Source: Methanospirillum stamsii
Lineage (GTDB): Archaea > Halobacteriota > Methanomicrobia > Methanomicrobiales > Methanospirillaceae
DNA length: 64,000 nt
Assembly (NCBI RefSeq): GCF_003173335.1
Contig: NZ_QGMZ01000010.1
Coordinates: forward strand, 14,974 to 78,973
Reading direction: 5' to 3'
Each line of letters opens with the position of its first letter. Position 1 is the first letter of the stretch. Positions 54,100 to 63,686 of the stretch are shown one piece after another. Both the position numbers and the translations under genes were made by a program. The notes under the pieces were generated by a model. The model had not been told where the DNA came from, ran no database searches, and saw only the letters and a list, made by a program, of their open reading frames with translations.

Positions 54100-57000
54100 A
54101 TGATCAAAATCATCGCGGTAGATGATGAACCTGCATTTAATGAGATGCTGTGCATCTACATGGAGGATTTTGGTGATTTTAAAATTTCAGCCTATACATC
54201 ACCAAAAGAAGCGTTTGAGAGAATAATCGCCGGTGATGTTGATGCCATAATAACAGATTATTTCATGGAGGAGATGGATGGTATCTCATTCATCAGAAAG
54301 GTCAAATCAGTGGTTCCGGAAATCCCGGCTGTATTATTAACCGCACGGGATGACCGGGAGATAATCCTGAAGGCTATGGATGCCGGAACCGATTTTATCC
54401 AGTTTAAAAGTGAAGAACCATCCAGATTATTTGCTGAAATCGCTCAAAAGATAACCAATGCCGTAGAGAGATATCGCGCAAAACAGGATTTCGAAAAGGG
54501 GAGTAAAACCCGTGAATTGATGATGAGAACCCAGCGGGATCTCATGGAACGACTCTCCGCATCATCAACCACTAACCAGGCTCTTGATGCCACTCTTACC
54601 GCAATCCGGTATCTCACCGGATGCACATCAGGCAGCATTCACCTCATCCAGGCCAAAACAAATAAATTCGAACTGGCAATCTCTCACAATCTTCCAAATG
54701 ACCAGATTAAGCGGTTCACTTTCGGAGATCTGTACAAAGTTGTGTACTCTAAAAAGTCCGGTTATTATACAACCGAAAGTGGGACAAATGAGTCAGAACA
54801 GATGATATCCGGCGGACAGATCCCCATTCAATCCGGGACTGATGTTGTCGGTGTTCTCTCATTTATGATGGACAAACCACAAAAACTTCCATCAGATTTC
54901 AGGAACACCCTCGAACTTCTGACCGGATATCTTGGTAGTACTCTTATCAGGATCCACTCAGAAGAACAGGTCCGTCACCGGGAGAGAGAACTCAGTGAAT
55001 TGTACCAGGCAATGCAGGAACTGGTCATTGTCATTGATATGGATGGAACAATTTTAAGTGTAAACCCTGCGACGACCCGGACTCTTGCATATACAGAGGA
55101 AGAACTCGTCGGAATGCCAGTACAGATTCTTTTTTCTCCTGCTATCAGGGACGAAGTTATATTTCAGTTCATGGATATAACCGGAACCGGAGGTTTCACC
55201 CAGAACACCTTCCCCCTCCTGAACAAAAAAGGGGATGAAATACCGGTTGAAACGAGGGGTACAACTGGGATGTGGGGAGGGCGTAATGTCCTTTTTTGTA
55301 TATCCCGTGAAATCGGTGAGCGTCTGGAAGCAGAGCGTAACATGCATGAATACTATGAGAGGATATCTGCAATTCTTGCTTCCTCTGCTGCCCAGATATA
55401 CATGAAGGATACCAGTTTCCGGTATCTGATGGGAAATTCCCCATTCTGCTTATTTGTGCATACAGATCCTCATGACCTTATCGGAAAGACCGATGAAGAT
55501 TTTTTTTCTTCGGATATTGCTGATAAAAGACGAAAGACCGATTCAATTGTTATATCCCGGGATGTTCCGATTCACAATATTGAAGAAGAAATGATTGAAG
55601 ATGGTGAACACCGTTGGTTTGTTTCATCAAAAATCCCGGTCCATGACCAGTCCGGAACAGTAACCGGCCTTGTCGGCACATCACTTGATATTACCGACCT
55701 GGTGAACACCAGGGAGGAACTTGAAAGAAGAGACAGAATTCTCAGCGCCATCAGTACCGTTGCCCAGAGCCTTGTGAGAAATGATGAATGGGAGCCGATT
55801 ATTCCGGATTATCTTGAATTATTAGGCCTTGCTTCAGGTGTAGAACAGGTAATTCTGATTGGGATGAACCTGTATGACAGACCGGGATTTGAAGATTATT
55901 ATTGTGAATGGGTGATGCCGGATGAAAAAGGGGATAAAATTTCGCATGGCAGCATTTGCCAGGAGATTTTCCCTTCATTTTATAAATATCTGAGCAAAAA
56001 CCGTTTTTTTATTTCTGACCGGAAAAAAATTGCAGAAGAACTTGGAATTATCGAGAGTGAAAGCATCCCGTCATTTTTACTCATGATCCCGGTATTCATA
56101 TCCGATACCTTATGGGGAACACTGGCAATGATGGCATGGAAAACAGACTATATCCTCAGAATAGCAGAAATTGAAGCACTTGTCATGGCATCGGAGGTGA
56201 TTGGATCGGCAATCAGCAGGTACCAGACAGAAGAGCTGTTTCATAAACCGGTGGAACAGTCATTAGTCGGAGTATACCTCATTCAGGATTCTCATTTTGT
56301 ATATACCAACCCCCGCTTGTCAGAAATCCTGGGATGCTCCAGGGAAGAACTTGACAATTCCCCGGTGACTGCCTTTATTTATCCGGATGATATCGGGATG
56401 GTGACAGATAACCATGAGCGTCTCAATCTAAACCCGGATATGGCACTGGATTATGAATTCAGAGGCGTGACCAGAGACGGGAGAGTGATATGGATGGAAA
56501 ACCTCATCACCGGCATACTCTACAAGGGAAAACCTGCGGTTCTCGGAAGCATCATGGATATTACCGTGAGAAAGCAGGCTGAGGAGAGTATCCGATTATC
56601 ATTGAAGGAAAAGGACATTCTGCTCCGGGAGGTCCATCACCGGGTTAAAAACAACATGCAGATTATTGTCAGTATGCTCCGGATTCAAAGCAGTATGGTT
56701 GATAATCCCACCGTCTTTGATGTTTTGCAGGAAAGTAAGAACCGTATCCTGTCAATGGCTATCGTGCATGAAAAACTCTACCGGACAGATAATCTGGTAA
56801 GTATTAATCTTCTTGAATACATCAGCTCACTTGCGAACACATTAATCACTGATTTCTCTCCGGACGAACCACTGATTACCCTGGATCTTATCTGTAATCC
56901 GGCCATTGAAATGACTATAGATGCAGGAATTCCTCTCGGACTTATCATGAACGAACTGATCACAAATTCATTTAAACATGGATTTCAACCACAAAAGAAG

Positions 57001-57258
57001 GGGACGATTAGCATTACCATTGTTACTGATGAGGCAGGTTTTCTGGATATTACCTATCGTGATACCGGAAAAGGACTTCCTTTGGGATTTGATATGGAAG
57101 CGAGTGATACACTTGGGATGCAGATAATATCCAATCTTATCTTCCAGTCCAGTGGGGAGATAGCGTTTCAAACCGATAACGGGGCAGTTGTCCATATGAA
57201 AATTCCAGTTAATGAAGGCTTTATCATAGGAGGGAGTGAGCATGCCACAGGGGAGTAA
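54100..57258 (+). CDS. Large hybrid sensor histidine kinase: receiver, GAF, PAS, HisKA_2
   Basis: A 1052-residue soluble sensor kinase. Order by eye: receiver (1-120, acidic pair near 8-10, phospho-Asp in IITDYFMEEMDG), short coiled coil, GAF (155-290), PAS (305-425), PAS (430-555), GAF (565-720), PAS (725-835), then HisKA_2 with LREVHHRVKNN (His846/847) and a HATPase domain with NELITNSFKHG and DTGKGLPLGFD. There are no membrane helices, so signals are cytoplasmic. AGGAAG lies before the ATG. The N-terminal receiver suggests input from another kinase. The C-terminus overlaps the next gene. Confidence 0.93.
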   Translation: MIKIIAVDDEPAFNEMLCIYMEDFGDFKISAYTSPKEAFERIIAGDVDAIITDYFMEEMDGISFIRKVKSVVPEIPAVLLTARDDREIILKAMDAGTDFIQFKSEEPSRLFAEIAQKITNAVERYRAKQDFEKGSKTRELMMRTQRDLMERLSASSTTNQALDATLTAIRYLTGCTSGSIHLIQAKTNKFELAISHNLPNDQIKRFTFGDLYKVVYSKKSGYYTTESGTNESEQMISGGQIPIQSGTDVVGVLSFMMDKPQKLPSDFRNTLELLTGYLGSTLIRIHSEEQVRHRERELSELYQAMQELVIVIDMDGTILSVNPATTRTLAYTEEELVGMPVQILFSPAIRDEVIFQFMDITGTGGFTQNTFPLLNKKGDEIPVETRGTTGMWGGRNVLFCISREIGERLEAERNMHEYYERISAILASSAAQIYMKDTSFRYLMGNSPFCLFVHTDPHDLIGKTDEDFFSSDIADKRRKTDSIVISRDVPIHNIEEEMIEDGEHRWFVSSKIPVHDQSGTVTGLVGTSLDITDLVNTREELERRDRILSAISTVAQSLVRNDEWEPIIPDYLELLGLASGVEQVILIGMNLYDRPGFEDYYCEWVMPDEKGDKISHGSICQEIFPSFYKYLSKNRFFISDRKKIAEELGIIESESIPSFLLMIPVFISDTLWGTLAMMAWKTDYILRIAEIEALVMASEVIGSAISRYQTEELFHKPVEQSLVGVYLIQDSHFVYTNPRLSEILGCSREELDNSPVTAFIYPDDIGMVTDNHERLNLNPDMALDYEFRGVTRDGRVIWMENLITGILYKGKPAVLGSIMDITVRKQAEESIRLSLKEKDILLREVHHRVKNNMQIIVSMLRIQSSMVDNPTVFDVLQESKNRILSMAIVHEKLYRTDNLVSINLLEYISSLANTLITDFSPDEPLITLDLICNPAIEMTIDAGIPLGLIMNELITNSFKHGFQPQKKGTISITIVTDEAGFLDITYRDTGKGLPLGFDMEASDTLGMQIISNLIFQSSGEIAFQTDNGAVVHMKIPVNEGFIIGGSEHATGE

Positions 57259-58642
57259 GATCGTAATTGTTGAAGATGAGATGATAATCTCCATGGAGAT
57301 TAAGCAAAAGCTGAACGCAATGGGGTATGAGGTGGTCGGTCAGGCAATTACCGGAGAGTCAGCCATTCAGAAAGCTGGAGAGAAAAAACCAGACCTGATG
57401 CTCATGGATATCAGGCTCAAAGGAGAGATGGACGGAATCACGGCTGCAAAGAGGATTATTGAACTCTATGACATCCCCATCATCTTTCTTACTGCTCACT
57501 CGGATAAAACCACCCTTGAACGTGCCATCGCGGTTTCACCATCCGGGTATCTGCTCAAACCGTTTAAGGAACGGGAATTGATGACAAATATCGAGATGAG
57601 TCTGCATAAACACCGGATTCAGCAACGGGTCAGAGAAGAAAAATATCCGGAAACCCTGTCTGAACTCGGAAAAAAGATCTCTTCAGTTCCTTCTCCCATT
57701 GTCAGTTTTTCTCATGGTGGCATTATTGAAGAGATGAATCTGGCAGCAGCAGAGATTGGTGGATTTAATAAACAGGAACTCATTGGAAAACCTGCAGATT
57801 TTCTTTTTGGCTCGGAAGAAATTGCAGAGCCGGAAGATGCTGAAATGGAAAAATCGGATATAACATTCATTTTTCCGGACCAGGTCTCAATAAAACATAA
57901 AAATGGTACCATTATTCCGGTCATTCTGACTGGCGGATTTATTTTCCAGGGAAGTGGTAAACCACCACATTATATGGCAATAATTGAAAAAACCGGGAGC
58001 GATGCCTCGGATTCAATGGAATCAGGGCCCCAGATTATCCGAAACCTGATGGCAATAACTACAGCCCTCAAACTTCCTGCTTTTGTTATTGATAAGGGAC
58101 TGATGCTGGCCGGACACAACCCGCTTTTTGATGAACTTGCACGAAAGGCAGGAATCAGTGAATATATGCTGAAACGGCCACTCTATGAAACCCCAAAATT
58201 TTCTTTTTTCGGGGATATGCAGGACATCCAGGAGATTTTCAGATCCGGTGACATTGAACGGAGAATCAGGAAGTATAACTTTGGAGATACCATAAAATTC
58301 ATAGAATTTACCCGGATTCCACTTAAGAAAGAAGGAGTTACCACCCATTTAGTGACCATCATGGAAGATGTGACAAAATTGCGTCACGCGGTATTTGAAG
58401 CAGAAAAAACACGAAACGATTATGCTTCCCTCTACTCCCAATTTGAACAGATACGCGAATTATCTGCAGAATTGCGGACACCCATCCAGGAACTGCTCAT
58501 GAAAATATCAGGGGGAATGACCCTTGAAAAGGGATATGTACTTGACATGAGTGAAAAAATTGTAGATCTTATGTCAAAATTTGACGCTGCCTGGATACGA
58601 TATGCAGAACATAAAGATCAACTGAAAAAAGAGCTGAAATGA
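57242..58642 (+). CDS. Receiver-PAS protein with histidine-less pseudo-kinase tail
   Basis: A 466-residue protein. An N-terminal receiver (5-120) has LMLMDIRLKGEMDG with phospho-Asp near residue 55, FLTAH and YLLKPF. One PAS domain (about 145-255) and a second PAS-like segment (270-385) follow. The last eighty residues are helical and contain SAELRTPIQELL (408-419), which matches a HisKA box with Ala409 where the phosphorylated His should be. No ATPase domain follows. The ATG at 57242 has GGAGGGA at six bases and overlaps the kinase gene, its probable partner. Confidence 0.9.
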   Translation: MPQGSKIVIVEDEMIISMEIKQKLNAMGYEVVGQAITGESAIQKAGEKKPDLMLMDIRLKGEMDGITAAKRIIELYDIPIIFLTAHSDKTTLERAIAVSPSGYLLKPFKERELMTNIEMSLHKHRIQQRVREEKYPETLSELGKKISSVPSPIVSFSHGGIIEEMNLAAAEIGGFNKQELIGKPADFLFGSEEIAEPEDAEMEKSDITFIFPDQVSIKHKNGTIIPVILTGGFIFQGSGKPPHYMAIIEKTGSDASDSMESGPQIIRNLMAITTALKLPAFVIDKGLMLAGHNPLFDELARKAGISEYMLKRPLYETPKFSFFGDMQDIQEIFRSGDIERRIRKYNFGDTIKFIEFTRIPLKKEGVTTHLVTIMEDVTKLRHAVFEAEKTRNDYASLYSQFEQIRELSAELRTPIQELLMKISGGMTLEKGYVLDMSEKIVDLMSKFDAAWIRYAEHKDQLKKELK

Positions 58643-58665
58643 TTAATAAACGGGTGTTTAATATT

Positions 58666-59280
58666 TTACGGGCAATTTTCTGTTTCCTGATGAATCCTGG
58701 AAAATTCCCGGGCAATCATCTCTCGTAATGCCGAAAGATTATTCATCAGATCAGAACCCTCATCGATGCCCTGGCTCATTAACCGTTCCTGTTTAGATAA
58801 AGTTTCCCGCAAAAATAAGAGCATTTTCATCTTTTTGATTGCGGTTTTACATGACAGCGCCTTATCCGGACTCATACCTGATGACAGAGCACGTAAATAC
58901 CGCTCTTCACTCTCATCAAGGACGTTCTTCACCTCATCGATAGCAGCAAGAAGCATATTCCGTTCAAGAGGTTTCATGATAAATCCCTCAATAATCATAC
59001 CATATTTGAGGGCTTCGGGTGCAGTCAGGACTTTTCCGGTGAGGATGATCACCGGCAATTCTGCCAATTCCGGGGAACTACGAATCTGCTCCAATACATC
59101 CCATCCGGATATCGGTTCCATCATGAGATCCAGCAATAAGAGGTCGGGTTTTACCGCTCGAATAGCATCAAGAGCTTTTGTCGGATCTGTTTCTATCCTG
59201 GCATCGTGCCCGCCTTTTGCAAGTATTTGCTGGTATAAACCACAGAGCTTTTCGTTGTCATCAATGAGCAGAATCAGCAT
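58666..59280 (-). CDS. Receiver protein with helical C-terminal domain
   Basis: A 204-residue regulator starting MLILLIDDNEKLCGLY. Asp7/Asp8 and phospho-Asp51 (PDLLLLDLMMEP) with a GFIMKPL lysine complete the receiver. The C-terminal eighty residues are helical with no DNA-binding motif. Its receiver and layout resemble the protein at 62776-63411. The start at 59280 is chosen; a longer frame adds residues not needed for the fold. It is convergent to the receiver-PAS gene. Confidence 0.87.
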   Translation of the reverse strand: MLILLIDDNEKLCGLYQQILAKGGHDARIETDPTKALDAIRAVKPDLLLLDLMMEPISGWDVLEQIRSSPELAELPVIILTGKVLTAPEALKYGMIIEGFIMKPLERNMLLAAIDEVKNVLDESEERYLRALSSGMSPDKALSCKTAIKKMKMLLFLRETLSKQERLMSQGIDEGSDLMNNLSALREMIAREFSRIHQETENCP

Positions 59281-59496
59281 ATGTTCAACATGATAGTATG
59301 GAAAACTTAAAAACTTAAACCTATGCCTGTATCTCATCACAAAAATTTAGTTCATCTCTGATTATCCCTGAAAAACTTTCATTTTTATATCTTTCAGCGG
59401 TTTTTTTGTTACAACGATTTTTCATTCGTATGAGAAAGTATTCAAACCAGATCTACATAGTGGAATACACCGGAATCATTCAACGGGGACATATTC

Positions 59497-59964
59497 ATGA
59501 AGGAAGAAGCACTTGTCCTTTCTGCACAAAAATTACAACAACCATCAGAGGCTTCAACGAAGGTTTTTTACGAAAAAATAGACATAATTGCAGAAAAATT
59601 AAACCATGCAATGCTGTCAAGACCGGACATTGAACGGCTTGTTGGTACAGACAACATCAATATGATGGAGAATAATTCCCGCAATTACCTCCGGTTCATG
59701 GGGGCGATGTTTCATAGTTATGACCCCCTGATTCTTGTACAGACATCCCTCTGGGCTTTCCGGATATATAGATCTCACGGATTTTTCGTCGAATACTGGC
59801 CGGCGAACCTTGATACTACCGTAGAGATACTCAAAAAAGAACTTCCGTCTCCGGTTTATCAGGAGATTTACCCCTTTTTTGAATGGTTGATTGTAAATAT
59901 TCCTGCATTCGTTGACATCACCGAAAAATTGATCCGGGAAGGGGCCAGCCTGGAAAGATACTAA
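59497..59964 (+). CDS. Helical protein of unknown function, globin-like in character
   Basis: A 155-residue protein predicted entirely helical, without membrane segments. The centre is rich in aromatic residues (NNSRNYLRFMGAMFHSYDP, SLWAFRIYRSHGFFVEYWP, YPFFEWLIVNIPAF). This mix of buried aromatics, one His in MFHSYD and RSHGFF is seen in globin-like and related sensor folds, but I cannot assign a family. It stands before a chemoreceptor gene and amid receivers, so a sensory or adaptor role is likely. GGGG lies about nine bases before the ATG. Confidence 0.72.
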   Translation: MKEEALVLSAQKLQQPSEASTKVFYEKIDIIAEKLNHAMLSRPDIERLVGTDNINMMENNSRNYLRFMGAMFHSYDPLILVQTSLWAFRIYRSHGFFVEYWPANLDTTVEILKKELPSPVYQEIYPFFEWLIVNIPAFVDITEKLIREGASLERY

Positions 59965-60206
59965 AAAAGAAAGATTAGAGGTTCATCACCTGGCAGGGAA
60001 AAAGCCAGATCACCCGTAACCGATTGATTATTATATGAGAGATCACGATAAAATCCGAGTCGAATTGAGATATTATTTCGACCATCTTTTTTGAAATATT
60101 CTCATTTTTCATCTAAAATTAGAAACAAACTCAGTATTTTCGAAAACTTTGGAGATGTGTTCGCCACATACAAAGACATAAGTTTATGAACGGTCATTAG
60201 GATTTT

Positions 60207-62681
60207 ATGATATCAGCAGGGAAAATCCGGGTCTCGCATTTTGGTATAGGCAACAAAATTCTCACCCTCTGTCTCTGTTTCTGTATCATTCTTCCATTAC
60301 TCGTCGGAGGAATTGCCTATTTTGTTGCTCTTGATGTAATGAACAAAGAAACTAAAATAAACCTTTTAAACCAGGTCTCTTCCACAAAAATCCTGACCGG
60401 TAGTATTGATAAGATAAGTCAGGATACCATCAATAAAAACCTGGTTGTCTTTCACGATATCGTGTATTCTTCCGGACAACCGGAGATATCCGGAGAAAAG
60501 ATGATCCTCTCTAAAGGGAGCACTCAATTACTCCTGAATAATGATACAACAATCGTTGACCGGATCCAGTCTGCTGTTGGAGGGACCGCCACCATTTTTC
60601 AGATAATCGACGATAAAGCCATCAGAATATCAACGAATGTGAAAAAAGAAGACGGGACAAGGGCTATTGGCACTGAACTCTCACAGCAGGTCTATGATAT
60701 TGTTATCAGGAATGGTCAGATTTACCATGGAACTGCAGATATCCTCGGGAAAAAATACCTGACAGCCTATGAACCGATAAAAAATAAGCAGGGAAAGATC
60801 ATCGGTGTCCTGTATTATGGAATGCCGGAAGAGGAGGCACTTGGGATTTTAAAAGATCAGGTACGGGAAACTCCTGTTGGAACCACCGGATACATGTTTG
60901 TCATTACCAGTGATGGCGACCTTGTTATTCATCCAAATCGTGAAGGAGAGAATATCGCTGAATATGAATTTATCCAGGAGATGATGCAGACAAAGGAGGG
61001 ATATATCCGGTATCCGTGGGAAGGAAGGGAAAAGGTAGTTGCTTACACTTATTATGAGCCGTTTGACTGGATAATTGCATCAGGAAGTTACATCGAAGAG
61101 TTTGAAGGGCCTCTTGAAGCGATTAAAAACGCAATTATCATCACCATCATCATCAGTTCAATTGTTGGGGGTTTCATCGCATTTATCCTTGCCAGGAGCA
61201 TTACCGGACCTTTAAGGCGTGTTGTGAGCATGATCAGCGAATTGTCGTTTGGACATCTATCGATGCGGCTTTCCATGAACCGAAGGGATGAAATAGGCAT
61301 CATGGCAAATGCAATGGACTCGTTCGCAGATTATCTTGAGCATTCGGTTATCCGGACCATTCAGCGGATTGCAGCAGGTGAAAAAGCAGATGAAATTGAG
61401 ATGAAGGACAGCGGAGATGAGATAAGTCCGGCCCTGAACAAAATGATAGGGACCTTAAACTCACTGCTTGACCAGATGGGAATCCTTATTGGAGAAGCAC
61501 AGGAAGGAAGACTTGGAACAAGGGGTGATACAACCAGATTTGTCGGTATTTACCAGGAACTGGTCAGCGGTATCAACCGGATGCTTGATGCAGTTACCAT
61601 CCCCCTCAATGAAGCACTCAGAGTTGCTGACCGGTATGCGGAGGTTGATTTCGATGCCAGGTTTGACGAGAATATTCCGGTGAAAGGCGATATTCTGGAA
61701 TTAAAGCAAAAACTCAACCAGATAGGGGAGCATGTCGGGACCGAACTCAAATCACTTATCGAAGAGATCTCAATCCAGGTCAGAAATCTTTCACAATCGG
61801 CTGAATCATCCGCTGCAACGGTTGAAGAACTCGCAGCCGGTGCGGATACCATTGCGAAAAATGTTGACAATGTTCAGGCAAATGCGGATATTACCAAAAA
61901 ATCAGTTCAGCAGGTATTGACAGCCATGGAAGATCTGTCAACATCAGTGACAACCGTCGCAGCAAAGGTTGAGTCTGTTTCTCACCTGAGCAAGGATGCA
62001 GATTCCACATCCACGCAGGGAGTAACTCAGGCAGCTGTTGCCGAAGAGGGAATTAATGCCATTAACACAGCGGTGAACGATGTAGGTTCGATGATTAATG
62101 ATATCCGGAACCAGATGACGGAGATCGGAAAGATTGTTGAGATCATCAGTAGTATTGCAGATCAGACAAACCTGCTTGCGTTAAATGCTGCAATTGAGGC
62201 CGCTCGTGCCGGTGATGCAGGGATGGGATTTGCCGTGGTTGCCAATGAAGTAAAAACCCTGGCACAGGATTCACAGCGTTCTGCGGTAAATATTGCAGAG
62301 ATAATTGCATTATTACAACAAAAATCAGAAAAAGCAGCAGTGGCGATGAATCAGGCAACAGATGAAGTCTCAAAGGGTTCTGAAGCCATTACCGATACTA
62401 TCTCCTTTTTCCGGTCAATTGCAGACCAGACAAAACAGATCTCTGTGCATATGAATGAAATTGCAGTATTATCTGAAGGTGAAGCAGCTTCAGTAGAGGA
62501 GATAACCGCAAGTGTGTCTGAAGTAAATACCATTGCAGGTTCAACAGCTGAGGAAGCAGTGGGAGCGGCAGCAGCATCAGAAGAAGCCGCAGCGGTGCTC
62601 AAACAGTTATCAGAGATGCAGGTAATCCTGGCAGAGGCGTCATTAAAAATACAGGCTTCAATGACCAGATTGTCCGGATAA
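60207..62681 (+). CDS. Methyl-accepting chemotaxis protein with Cache sensor domain
   Basis: An 824-residue chemoreceptor. TM1 lies near residues 19-42, an extracellular Cache-type sensor at 45-300 (with [18 protein letters not shown]), and TM2 at 308-330. HAMP follows (332-385), then a second HAMP-like/linker part (390-500) and the methyl-accepting signalling domain. Its hairpin tip reads [21 protein letters not shown] with [13 protein letters not shown]. No CheR-binding pentapeptide is seen at the end. It is a single-copy receptor here, with no che genes nearby. Confidence 0.94.
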   Translation: MISAGKIRVSHFGIGNKILTLCLCFCIILPLLVGGIAYFVALDVMNKETKINLLNQVSSTKILTGSIDKISQDTINKNLVVFHDIVYSSGQPEISGEKMILSKGSTQLLLNNDTTIVDRIQSAVGGTATIFQIIDDKAIRISTNVKKEDGTRAIGTELSQQVYDIVIRNGQIYHGTADILGKKYLTAYEPIKNKQGKIIGVLYYGMPEEEALGILKDQVRETPVGTTGYMFVITSDGDLVIHPNREGENIAEYEFIQEMMQTKEGYIRYPWEGREKVVAYTYYEPFDWIIASGSYIEEFEGPLEAIKNAIIITIIISSIVGGFIAFILARSITGPLRRVVSMISELSFGHLSMRLSMNRRDEIGIMANAMDSFADYLEHSVIRTIQRIAAGEKADEIEMKDSGDEISPALNKMIGTLNSLLDQMGILIGEAQEGRLGTRGDTTRFVGIYQELVSGINRMLDAVTIPLNEALRVADRYAEVDFDARFDENIPVKGDILELKQKLNQIGEHVGTELKSLIEEISIQVRNLSQSAESSAATVEELAAGADTIAKNVDNVQANADITKKSVQQVLTAMEDLSTSVTTVAAKVESVSHLSKDADSTSTQGVTQAAVAEEGINAINTAVNDVGSMINDIRNQMTEIGKIVEIISSIADQTNLLALNAAIEAARAGDAGMGFAVVANEVKTLAQDSQRSAVNIAEIIALLQQKSEKAAVAMNQATDEVSKGSEAITDTISFFRSIADQTKQISVHMNEIAVLSEGEAASVEEITASVSEVNTIAGSTAEEAVGAAAASEEAAAVLKQLSEMQVILAEASLKIQASMTRLSG

Positions 62682-62775
62682 CCTAAATTTCAGAACTTTT
62701 TTTATTATTCCCATGCTTTTTTCCCGGAAAAAAGATTATATGAATGTTCAAATGATGTATCAAAATACTGAATAA

Positions 62776-63411
62776 TCAGAGAGAAAATACCGGATAGAGT
62801 ATTTTTAACCGGTCACGTTCTTTTATTCTGTCGTCAATTATCTGATTAATCTGTTTCATTCTTTTTTCTTTGCATTCTTCATCGGAGAGAACACTATCGG
62901 GGATACAGTAGGGACTTACAAACTCTAAAAGCCGGGAATATGCATGGATCTGACGAACAACCCGGACCCATCTGGCACAGATGTCGTCAGGAACTCCTTG
63001 TGTTTTTGCTGCTTTTGCATTTGAAATCAGGAGATCATACCAGGAGAAGAATTCGGTCAGGGTTTCACATAATTCAGCATCAACAAAGGGTTTTTTGATA
63101 AATCCGGAAAGATAATTTCCGTACCTGATTATTTCATCCAACTGGAGATTTTTCACAGAAAACAAAATGACCGGGATATCTACTCCGTTCGGGAGATTTC
63201 GAATCCTTGCCAGAGTGTCCCATCCGTCAACCGGATCCATGATGATATCAAGAAGAACAAGGTCGTATGACTCCCTCTTCAGATGCATAATACCATCGGC
63301 AGGGTTATCTACCGCAGCAAAATGCCATTGCCGGCTGCAGGATTTCAGGGCTTTGGTTATCGATTCGATAAAAATCAGTTCATCGTCGATAAGAAGAATT
63401 TTCTTTTGTAT
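62776..63411 (-). CDS. Receiver protein with helical tail; start probably ATA
   Basis: The open frame extends upstream of the first ATG (63288) through the receiver start KKILLIDDE. That ATG would remove the first 41 residues and the acidic pair. Between the in-frame stop and the receiver no ATG, GTG or TTG occurs. GGAGG at 63420-63424 lies 8 bases before an ATA at 63409-63411, giving a 211-residue protein MQKKILLIDDE..., with phospho-Asp55 in VLLDIIMDP and FIKKPF. It is a paralogue of the receiver at 58666-59280. ATC at 63412-63414 is another possibility. Confidence 0.75.
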   Translation of the reverse strand: MQKKILLIDDELIFIESITKALKSCSRQWHFAAVDNPADGIMHLKRESYDLVLLDIIMDPVDGWDTLARIRNLPNGVDIPVILFSVKNLQLDEIIRYGNYLSGFIKKPFVDAELCETLTEFFSWYDLLISNAKAAKTQGVPDDICARWVRVVRQIHAYSRLLEFVSPYCIPDSVLSDEECKEKRMKQINQIIDDRIKERDRLKILYPVFSL

Positions 63412-63686
63412 GATCCCAACCTCCAGGGCATATTCACTGATTCTGATGAATTATAGTATCTCTATGTATTGACATAAAACTCCTTTCTACCATCAATATG
63501 AGAGGAAACAAAAAAGTAAATACCTGGGCGATCATGAGCTACATTTATACCGGATAAAATCATAGCCTCTCTCAATAATAATAAAACCTGAAAAAATAGT
63601 AATCATCTCCAATTTCTCAGAACATACGTGAAACAGCATATTATTCTACAAAAATTTGTTTCAAATGGATACTGACGAGTCAGACA

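Noticed and set aside
62776-63288. Short receiver starting at ATG 63288
   Set aside because: This start would delete the first strand and acidic pocket although the upstream frame encodes them perfectly, with GGAGG in front.
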